Part shown: positions 1-5,401 of the stretch, in pieces
Numbering within the stretch: position 1 is the stretch's first letter
How the letters are laid out: each line of letters opens with the position of its first letter
NCBI GenBank assembly: GCA_025457805.1
Contig: JALOTR010000465.1
Span: 1 to 5,401, forward strand
Length of the DNA stretch: 5,401 nucleotides
Direction of reading: 5' to 3'
From: Akkermansiaceae bacterium
GTDB taxonomy: Bacteria > Verrucomicrobiota > Verrucomicrobiia > Verrucomicrobiales > Akkermansiaceae
The notes under the pieces: generated by a model
What the model was told of the DNA's origin: nothing
What the model saw: only the letters and a program-made list of their open reading frames with translations
Database searches by the model: none
Position numbers and translations under genes: made by a program

Positions 1-4
1 TCCA

Positions 5-1921
5 ATGCCCGGTGGAATTTCTCCACCGGAGGAAGCCCTTGCGTCCGCTACCAAACGTTTTCGTTTTCCCCTGCCGCTGGACCCGGTGCGGCTCCTCGCC
101 GGGGCCTTTTCACGCTGGCCCTGGATCCTGGCCGCCATCGTTCTGTTCTCCGTCGCCGGCATCTTCGCAGGCATCCAACTCACCCAACCGACCTATGCCA
201 TCTCGGTTTCATTGATCAAACGGCGCGTCCCCCAGACGGTCCAAACTTCCGAAACCGGGCAGGCGTTCCGTCCGGTCGATCTCAACGATGCCACTCTGCT
301 GGCCACCTTGCTCGCCAGCGAGCCGCTCGACCTCGCCGTGACACGTGCGAAGAACGGCATGAATGCAGGCAGTGTCCGCAAGCTGACCGAGGCCACCCAA
401 CTCGAAGGCACGGATATCTTTTACATCACCTATCATTCCCCGATCGGTGTCGACGATGCGCTTTCGTTCAGCGCGATCTGGGCAGAGGAAATCAATGCCT
501 ACACCCAAAGGCTCCAGCAAACCGAAGCGCGAGAAGTCCGTAGTATCCTGCAAAAGGAAGTGGAGGACCTCCGCAGCGAGATCGATCAGACCAATGCGGA
601 GATTCTTGGTTTCTCCAAAGCGAAGGAGTTCCTCGGTGGCGAGTCCCAGGTGGCGGCAGTGCTCGCCAAGTTATCACAAATCGAAATCCAACTGGAAACG
701 GCCAAGACTACTGCCTCCGCCAAAGCCGATCAACTCAAGGCGCTCGACAAACAAATCCGCAGGCAAAGCCCCATCGAGCTTCAACTCAAGACCGCCCGCG
801 AGGAACTGGCCAATCTGCGATCCACCTATACTGATGCCAATCCTTTGGTTCAGGCCAAACTGCAAAGCATTCAATATCTTGAGGCACAGATCGAGGAACT
901 CGGAACCCGCAAGGATGCGGATCTGGAAGCCTATACCGGCACACCCCTTGGCAACCAGTTATATCTTTCGATCATCACTCTCAAAAATGAATTGATGGAG
1001 GCCAACAGTACGGTCGAATCCTTGGAACGGCTCCGCGAATCCACGGCCGAACGACTGGCCGAATTCCCAGGGATCATCAGCGGTTATGAAGCCCTCCAGA
1101 AAAAGCGCGATAGCGTGATCGAGGGTCTCACGCTCATGAGCAATCGGCTCAAGGAAGCGGAAATCTTCGCCTCCGGCGCACCCGGCTACTGGCAGGTATT
1201 TCAAGCACCCGATCCCCGCAGCGTGATCCCGTCCTCGCGGATCAAGAAGCCGGCCATGCTGGGTGCTGCGTTCGGGCTTCTCGGCGGGGGACTGGCGCTT
1301 GCCTTGACGGTTCTTTTTACCCATCGCAGTTCCAGGCGTTCGATACTCGAATGCTGCGCCGCCACCAAGGCTCCCCTACTCGCAAGCATTCCCACCAGTT
1401 ATGAGGAGGACGCCCGAGCAGCGATCAAGCACTTGTGGATCACCCAACTCGCCCCCCGCAGTTCCAAACCGGGGAGGATGCTGTTCTGGACTCCGGCATT
1501 GAGTCCGGGAGAAGAGCGGAAGTTCTGGGAGAATCTATCCGAATGCATTCTCGCTGATACGCAGCAGTCACTTCTGGTGCATGATTGCTCGCCCGATCAA
1601 TTGTGGTCTAACGAAAACCCGTGTCCTCCCTCCCTTGTCTGGTCATCTTCCACCGACATCCACCTATCATCGGCCACCCAGGTTTTCCGAGCTTCTTCAT
1701 TATCCGGTCAAGCAAGGGAGAGCCTCAGCAGCATCCGCGAATGGTTTGCCATTGTTGCAGGCCAAAAAGTCTCACTCGTCCGCTCGGCAGAATTCCGCGA
1801 CCTTGCAGAAGCATATCTTCCTCCATGCAGCGGCACGATTGCATTGATGGAGCGTCCACAGGGCATCGTCCGGCGCGCGGCGGATGTTCTATCTTTTCAC
1901 TTGGCGAAAAAGTTTTCATGA
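5..1921 (+). CDS. Wzz/GumC-type polysaccharide co-polymerase (chain-length determinant) with degenerate kinase-like C-terminal domain
   Basis: Inner-membrane protein expected to control polysaccharide chain length and link the polymerase to the outer-membrane exporter. A cytoplasmic tail (residues 1-38) is followed by TM1 (about 39-59) and a Wzz-like start (PTYAISVSLIKRR, 62-74). A long Gln/Glu/Lys/Leu-rich periplasmic coiled coil covers about 160-375 and includes the GumC-type stretch YTDANPLVQ (275-283). The family's proline-rich segment before TM2 is clear: P402, P404, P409, K415, P416, then Gly-rich TM2 (about 417-438). The cytoplasmic tail (440-638) aligns by eye with a BY-kinase domain, but the Walker A position reads LSPGEERKF (499-507) without GK[S/T], Walker A' reads LLVHDCSPD (523-531), and no C-terminal Tyr cluster exists. 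At 638 residues it is shorter than fused kinases (about 720-780) and longer than stand-alone Wzz. The ATG at 5 is the only plausible start inside the window; only four bases lie upstream and they hold no in-frame stop, so an earlier start cannot be excluded. The family is secure; the degenerate kinase reading is inference. Confidence 0.9.
   Translation: MPGGISPPEEALASATKRFRFPLPLDPVRLLAGAFSRWPWILAAIVLFSVAGIFAGIQLTQPTYAISVSLIKRRVPQTVQTSETGQAFRPVDLNDATLLATLLASEPLDLAVTRAKNGMNAGSVRKLTEATQLEGTDIFYITYHSPIGVDDALSFSAIWAEEINAYTQRLQQTEAREVRSILQKEVEDLRSEIDQTNAEILGFSKAKEFLGGESQVAAVLAKLSQIEIQLETAKTTASAKADQLKALDKQIRRQSPIELQLKTAREELANLRSTYTDANPLVQAKLQSIQYLEAQIEELGTRKDADLEAYTGTPLGNQLYLSIITLKNELMEANSTVESLERLRESTAERLAEFPGIISGYEALQKKRDSVIEGLTLMSNRLKEAEIFASGAPGYWQVFQAPDPRSVIPSSRIKKPAMLGAAFGLLGGGLALALTVLFTHRSSRRSILECCAATKAPLLASIPTSYEEDARAAIKHLWITQLAPRSSKPGRMLFWTPALSPGEERKFWENLSECILADTQQSLLVHDCSPDQLWSNENPCPPSLVWSSSTDIHLSSATQVFRASSLSGQARESLSSIREWFAIVAGQKVSLVRSAEFRDLAEAYLPPCSGTIALMERPQGIVRRAADVLSFHLAKKFS
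1918..1921 (+). promoter_or_regulatory. ATGA start/stop overlap (translational coupling) between genes 1 and 2
   Basis: The ATG of the first export gene (1918-1920) overlaps the TGA of the co-polymerase gene (1919-1921). The upstream bases (GGCGAAAAAG, spaced before the ATG) contain no good Shine-Dalgarno. Such ATGA junctions commonly mean that terminating ribosomes reinitiate, giving matched synthesis of the two proteins. The overlap is directly visible; the coupling is inferred. Confidence 0.65.
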
Positions 1922-2919
1922 ACCGGGCAATCCGCAACCTTCTGCTTTCCTGCCTCGCCACCCCAGCGGTGTTCGCGCAAGGTTCGGAACAGCCACAAGC
2001 CACTGGCCCTGTACCCGGCAACAAAGCCCCTGCCACTCCCACGTCATGGCGGAACCGTTATGAACTGGGACCGGGCGATGTGATCAATTTCTCGCTGTTC
2101 GGCAGACCCGAACTGGACCGCCCGGGCTTCCGCATCGCCCCGGATGGAACCGTCAGCTACCTCCAGGCCCAAAACATCAAGGTGGCAGGACTGACTTTGG
2201 ATGAGGCAAGGCTCGCCATTGAAAACGGACTTGCATCCAATTTCAAATCGCCCCGTGTGATCATCACCCCGCAGGAAGTGGGATCCAAGCGCTTCACCAT
2301 CCTTGGCAAGGTGATCAACAAAGGCGTGGTGACCCTGGAGCGCCCGGTTACACTGGTGGAAGCCATCGCGAACGCCGGTGGAATCGAAACCGGACTCTTC
2401 GAACAGAACACTGTGGAACTGGCTGACTTGGACCGCTCGTTCGTTTCGCGCAACGGCCAGCGGCTTCCGGTGGATTTCCGCAAACTCCTGCACGAGGGAG
2501 ACATGAGCCGGAACATCGAGATCGAACCCAATGATTTCATCTACATCGCCTCTTCCATTTCCAATGACTACTATGTGCTCGGCGCGGTCAACAGCCCGGG
2601 AGTCCAGGCGCTGACGCCAGATGCCTCGGTGGTAGCCGCCATCACCCGCCGGGGTGGACTCGGCGAACGCGCCTGGCCGGACCGGGTGCTCGTGGTGCGT
2701 GGAAGCTTCGACAAACCGGAAACCTTCGCCATCAACGTCAAAGATATCCTCGCAGCGAAGGAAACCGACTTCAAGATCCAGCCGAAGGATATCATCTATG
2801 TGGCGGACCATCCATGGGCGGAAGCCGAGGACATCCTCAAGCTCGCCCTGTCAGCCTTCGTCACCAGCGCCGCGTCCAACTGGGTCAATCTCAACGTGGA
2901 CCCCATCATCAAACCGTGA
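1918..2919 (+). CDS. Wza-like polysaccharide biosynthesis/export protein (Poly_export + two SLBB domains), signal peptide type
   Basis: Periplasmic/outer-membrane polysaccharide export protein of the OMA (Wza) family, expected to form part of the channel through which polymer leaves the cell. The reading frame is open further upstream (to a GTG at 1621), but ATG 1918 is chosen because it starts a good signal peptide: MNR, a hydrophobic core, then VFA|QG with predicted cleavage after A20. It also gives the classic ATGA overlap with the preceding stop. Domains: Poly_export opening with YELGPGD (48-54) to about 117; SLBB1 about 125-205 (FTILGKV...NKG); SLBB2 about 218-295 (YYVLGAV...SPG); C-terminal amphipathic stretch about 297-325, which could correspond to the membrane-spanning helix of Wza. 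A Cys at residue 12 (LLSC) resembles a lipobox, but the preceding hydrophobic core is too short to be convincing. It is a clear paralogue of the next gene. No strong ribosome-binding site precedes it, so translation is probably coupled to the gene before. Confidence 0.9.
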   Translation: MNRAIRNLLLSCLATPAVFAQGSEQPQATGPVPGNKAPATPTSWRNRYELGPGDVINFSLFGRPELDRPGFRIAPDGTVSYLQAQNIKVAGLTLDEARLAIENGLASNFKSPRVIITPQEVGSKRFTILGKVINKGVVTLERPVTLVEAIANAGGIETGLFEQNTVELADLDRSFVSRNGQRLPVDFRKLLHEGDMSRNIEIEPNDFIYIASSISNDYYVLGAVNSPGVQALTPDASVVAAITRRGGLGERAWPDRVLVVRGSFDKPETFAINVKDILAAKETDFKIQPKDIIYVADHPWAEAEDILKLALSAFVTSAASNWVNLNVDPIIKP

Positions 2920-2921
2920 TG
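2917..2921 (+). promoter_or_regulatory. TGATG stop/start overlap (translational coupling) between genes 2 and 3
   Basis: The stop TGA (2917-2919) of the first export gene shares its last base with the ATG (2919-2921) of the second. No purine-rich ribosome-binding site precedes the ATG, so the second export protein probably depends on ribosomes coming off the first. This would keep the two paralogues in a fixed ratio. The overlap is seen; the coupling is inferred. Confidence 0.65.
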
Positions 2922-3992
2922 ACACGATTGTTATCTGCATCCTTGATCATGCTGTTCTGCGTCATCTTGAACGCATGCCGGCAAACGATACCGGCGTCCG
3001 AATTCGATGCACGCACGGCGGACAAGACGGTGAGGAACCTGACATTCACCAATGTGAAGGTGAAGCGCACTCTCGATCCGCAGTTGCTCAAAGCCCCGGA
3101 TGAACCCTACATTCTCGGCCCGGGGGATGTGGTGGAAATTGAAATTGCCGAAGTGCCGGGCACCCTTGCACGGACCTTCGTGATGCCGGATGGCATGGTC
3201 TATTACAATCTTGCCGGCGGAGTGCGCGCCGAAGGACTGACACCCGGCGAGTTTTCCAAACAGCTCGCCGAGGCACTCAAGCGGGATTATACCAATCCGC
3301 TGGTCAATGTCAGCTTGGTGGAAGTGAAGTCCCGCCGCTATTGGATCCTTGGCCGGGTATTCAAACCCGGCCTCTATCCGCTCCGGCAACCCACCACCCT
3401 GTTGGAAGCGGTGTCTCAGTCGGGAGGATTGTTCACCTCACGCTTCTCCGGAACCACCCAGGAACTTGCGGACCTCTCCAACAGCGTCGTCATCCGCAAC
3501 GGCGAGATTCTTCCCGTGAACTTCGACAAGCTTATCCGTTCCGGAGACACTTCCCAAAACATCTATCTCCGCCACAACGATTACATCTATCTCCCTTCCG
3601 CCATGTCTTCCACCGTCCTCCTGCTCGGGGCGGTATCCGCACCGCAGGCGGTTCCTTACAAGGACTCTCTCACCCTCATCGATTGCATCGCACAAGGCAA
3701 AGGACCGGCCAAACAAGCCTATCTCGACCAGGTGGTGATCGTTCGCGGTTCGCTGGACAAGCCATCCGCTTCCATTGTGAATCTGAAGGCCATCCTCACC
3801 GGCAAGGAAACCAATGTCCTGCTCCAACCGGGCGACATCGTATGGATTCCCCGCCGCCCCCTCGGCTTGCTTGAGTCCACCGTCCGGCTTGTGTTTCAGG
3901 ACGCCGCGAGAACCGTCGCTGCGAGTGAAGGCGCACGACTCGCCGGCAGCGATGACAATCCTGTCATCAGCATTCCACTCAGCAGTCCCTAA
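2919..3992 (+). CDS. Wza-like polysaccharide export lipoprotein (Poly_export + two SLBB domains)
   Basis: Second OMA/Wza-family export protein. The start ATG 2919 shares one base with the preceding TGA and gives a lipoprotein-type signal: MTR, a hydrophobic stretch, then LNAC with C20 as the probable lipidated residue (Asn before Ala is tolerated but not ideal). Upstream in-frame codons back to 2814 lie inside gene 2 and would spoil this signal. Domains: Poly_export from YILGPGD (64-70) to about 133; SLBB1 about 140-220 (YWILGRV...KPG); an inter-domain segment ELADL...RNG...LPV; SLBB2 about 233-308 (LLLGAV); then a C-terminal segment (about 313-340) with amphipathic character. The whole protein aligns with gene 2 with few gaps, with shared strings such as LGPGDV, ELADL, VRGS.DKP and GKET/AKET. 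It probably sits in the outer membrane facing the periplasm, alone or mixed with gene 2 protein. No Shine-Dalgarno is visible, so reinitiation from gene 2 is likely. Confidence 0.9.
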   Translation: MTRLLSASLIMLFCVILNACRQTIPASEFDARTADKTVRNLTFTNVKVKRTLDPQLLKAPDEPYILGPGDVVEIEIAEVPGTLARTFVMPDGMVYYNLAGGVRAEGLTPGEFSKQLAEALKRDYTNPLVNVSLVEVKSRRYWILGRVFKPGLYPLRQPTTLLEAVSQSGGLFTSRFSGTTQELADLSNSVVIRNGEILPVNFDKLIRSGDTSQNIYLRHNDYIYLPSAMSSTVLLLGAVSAPQAVPYKDSLTLIDCIAQGKGPAKQAYLDQVVIVRGSLDKPSASIVNLKAILTGKETNVLLQPGDIVWIPRRPLGLLESTVRLVFQDAARTVAASEGARLAGSDDNPVISIPLSSP

Positions 3993-3994
3993 AG

Positions 3995-4010
3995 GATGCG
4001 TCGAGGCATC
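3995..4010. terminator. Small inverted repeat at the convergent gene junction (weak candidate bidirectional terminator)
   Basis: GATGC (3995-3999) and GCATC (4006-4010) are perfect inverted repeats around the six-base loop GTCGAG. They lie immediately after the stop of gene 3 (3990-3992) and reach into the stop codon of the opposing gene 4 (4009-4011). This is the only structure in the 16-base gap. The five-pair stem is short and no T-run follows on either strand, so it is a poor intrinsic terminator and may be chance. Confidence 0.2.
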
Positions 4011-5400
4011 ATGATATCCGGGCGGCTTTGATCCTTGCCTTCTCCGCACGCCGCCACCATTCGGCTCGGGACAGGATGGCGCAGAAGATGATCCAAGTCG
4101 CAAGGTTTTTGGTTTGAGTCAAAACCCGTTCGACCTGGCCGTGGAAATAAGTGATTACCAGCGCCACCAAGACGGCATAAAGAAACAATCCCAGCGGGTC
4201 CTTCCAATAGAACACCGTGGATCGCATGCCAAACCAAACCGTCAGCCCCATAAATGTGGCGAAGGACAGGAAACCGATCCAACCGTTTTCCGCAAGGATC
4301 AGCCAATAGAGGCTTTCTGTTAGAGGATTCGCGCGGAATGCTTCGGGACGGATCGACCTTCCACGGTTCTGTTCCCATCGTTCGAGGATATTGGAATACT
4401 TGGTTCCCAGCGGCCGGCTGTTGGCGAGACCGAAGTTGTTCCAACCGATGCCCACCAACGGATGATCCTTGCACATGGCTGCGGATTGTTGGTTGAGGGC
4501 CAGCCGCAAATCGTTTTTGGGCGAACTGTCCTCACCCATCCGCGCCATGAATGTATCCGCAGCGATCGCCAGCACGGCAGCGCCACCCACGGCTCCGACA
4601 GCGCCCACGATGACCCGCTTCAACGTGAAACCTTGCAGAAACGAACCGAGCATCACCAAGACCGCCCCAACGCCGAATGCCGCCAGCGAAGCTCGTGAAA
4701 CGGTCAGCACCACCACCAATCCGGCTGCTGCGAAGGCCGCAAAAAACAAGCTGGAATCCCTCGTGGACGTTTCCTTGGACATGGCGAGACCGAGAATGGG
4801 CAAGGCCACCATGTAAGACCACATCGCCATCGGATTCTGGTGCTCGAACCATCCGGTCACACGGAACCCGCCCTGCACATAACGTCCCCACAGGCAGATG
4901 ACCAATTGCACCAGCAAGGCAATCGCAAACCCGCGCATGATGGCCTTGATGTCCCGGATGTCATGGATGGCCGCAAAAACTCCAATGAAGATGAAAGCCA
5001 TCTTCGCATACTTGAAAGCAGGCATGAGCGCATAGACCGGCTCAATCGCATTCACCACCGAAAGTGTGCCTGCCACCACCCATAGAAACCACATCGCGAG
5101 GCCAGGTGGCAGCCAACGGAAATCCTTGCGCCTTTCCAACAAGGCGGAGAGTGCCAGTCCGATTCCGATCGCATCCAGATAGTTGAATTCAAATCCCCGG
5201 CAATGTCCGCGGTATTTCTCGATCGAATACAGCATCAAGGTGAAGTCCGAGGGCGGCCTTACCAACCACCATGCCATGAAGCCAAGCGCCACCCTGCGTG
5301 CCGTTTCCCTTCCCCGCAGATAGTAACCCAGCAACGGTCCCACCCCCAGATAGACGAACGCAATCACGAGGATCTTGGCCAGGGTTTTGACGGTTTCCAT
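4009..5400 (-). CDS. O-antigen ligase/polymerase (Wzy/WaaL)-family multi-pass membrane protein
   Basis: Integral inner-membrane protein expected to act on undecaprenyl-linked glycans at the periplasmic face, either joining repeat units (Wzy) or transferring polymer to an acceptor (WaaL). About ten or more hydrophobic segments alternate with short loops (for example 7-28, 96-117, 131-145, 154-172, 192-207, 217-254, 263-281, 376-391, 403-419, 432-444). Family landmarks: WFEHQNPMAMW (184-194), the TVSR motif (233-236), and a large periplasmic loop (about 282-365) holding HPLVGIGWNNF (313-323) and leading into LAENGWIG (369-376). The His-Asn pair usually found just before that last motif is Glu362-Ser363 here. 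A late HGQVER (420-425) follows the penultimate helix. Length 463 is normal for the family. The start ATG (complement of 5398-5400) sits one base from the window edge, so its promoter, RBS and any longer N-terminus are not visible. Polymerase versus ligase cannot be settled from sequence alone; I lean to polymerase because of the export genes beside it. Confidence 0.88.
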   Translation of the reverse strand: METVKTLAKILVIAFVYLGVGPLLGYYLRGRETARRVALGFMAWWLVRPPSDFTLMLYSIEKYRGHCRGFEFNYLDAIGIGLALSALLERRKDFRWLPPGLAMWFLWVVAGTLSVVNAIEPVYALMPAFKYAKMAFIFIGVFAAIHDIRDIKAIMRGFAIALLVQLVICLWGRYVQGGFRVTGWFEHQNPMAMWSYMVALPILGLAMSKETSTRDSSLFFAAFAAAGLVVVLTVSRASLAAFGVGAVLVMLGSFLQGFTLKRVIVGAVGAVGGAAVLAIAADTFMARMGEDSSPKNDLRLALNQQSAAMCKDHPLVGIGWNNFGLANSRPLGTKYSNILERWEQNRGRSIRPEAFRANPLTESLYWLILAENGWIGFLSFATFMGLTVWFGMRSTVFYWKDPLGLFLYAVLVALVITYFHGQVERVLTQTKNLATWIIFCAILSRAEWWRRAEKARIKAARIS

Positions 5401-5401
5401 G

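Noticed and set aside
447..995. 182-residue open frame on the plus strand inside gene 1
   Set aside because: Its Arg/Ser/Pro/Lys-rich composition is typical of out-of-frame reading of the coiled-coil region.
1621..1917. Long upstream extension of the first export gene from a GTG at 1621
   Set aside because: It lies wholly inside gene 1 in another frame, its residues look like out-of-frame translation, and it would bury the clear signal peptide that begins at 1918.
1951..1953. Cys12 of gene 2 as a possible lipidation site (LLSC)
   Set aside because: Only about three strongly hydrophobic residues precede it, too short for a lipoprotein signal, while a VFA cleavage site lies at the expected distance. 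A prediction tool could reverse this.
2044..2811. 255-residue open frame on the minus strand opposite gene 2
   Set aside because: It is an antisense shadow of a strongly conserved domain protein, rich in His, Asp and Arg with no recognisable domain or signal.
2814..2918. Upstream extension of the second export gene from an ATG at 2814
   Set aside because: It overlaps the end of gene 2 and encodes a charged, His/Gln/Arg-rich stretch ahead of the lipoprotein signal; ATG 2919 fits far better.
4008..4015. Perfect palindrome ATCATGAT near the convergent stops
   Set aside because: Eight bases is within chance expectation and no second copy or operator context was noticed.
3438..4103. 221-residue open frame on the minus strand covering the end of gene 3 and the junction
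   Set aside because: It overlaps both the export lipoprotein and the 3' end of gene 4, and shows no family features; GC-rich DNA readily gives such frames.

Overview
The window is a dense piece of a bacterial cell-surface polysaccharide locus with four genes and almost no non-coding DNA. Three genes run left to right as one translationally coupled block. The fourth is read from the opposite strand and converges on them. The outer-membrane export proteins, the inner-membrane chain-length regulator and the lack of strong Shine-Dalgarno sequences suit a GC-rich Gram-negative (diderm) bacterium. The two paired Wza-like proteins and the style of the polymerase make me think of the Verrucomicrobiota/Planctomycetota side of the tree. 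That placement is an inference from general resemblance, not something the sequence proves.

Left to right: (1) positions 5-1921, a 638-residue Wzz/GumC-type polysaccharide co-polymerase. It has two membrane helices, a long periplasmic coiled coil, and a cytoplasmic C-terminal domain that looks like a BY-kinase fold that has lost its nucleotide-binding motifs. (2) Positions 1918-2919, a 333-residue Wza-like export protein with a probable cleavable signal peptide. (3) Positions 2919-3992, a 357-residue paralogue of gene 2 with a probable lipoprotein signal. (4) Positions 4009-5400, minus strand, a 463-residue multi-pass O-antigen ligase/polymerase-family protein whose start codon lies at the very edge of the window. 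Genes 1/2 overlap by four bases and genes 2/3 by one base. Genes 3 and 4 are separated by only 16 bases.

The likely joint role is the last steps of a Wzy-dependent exopolysaccharide or capsule pathway. Gene 4 would polymerise (or ligate) lipid-linked repeat units at the periplasmic face of the inner membrane. Gene 1 would set chain length and bridge the periplasm, and genes 2 and 3 would form the outer-membrane exit channel. Glycosyltransferases, a flippase and an active tyrosine kinase are not in this window and may lie in the flanks. The most interesting points are the apparently dead kinase domain on gene 1, the tandem Wza-like pair with two different secretion signals, and the replacement of the usual His-Asn pair of the ligase family by Glu-Ser in gene 4. 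I found no RNA genes, insertion sequences, CRISPR arrays or sizeable repeats.
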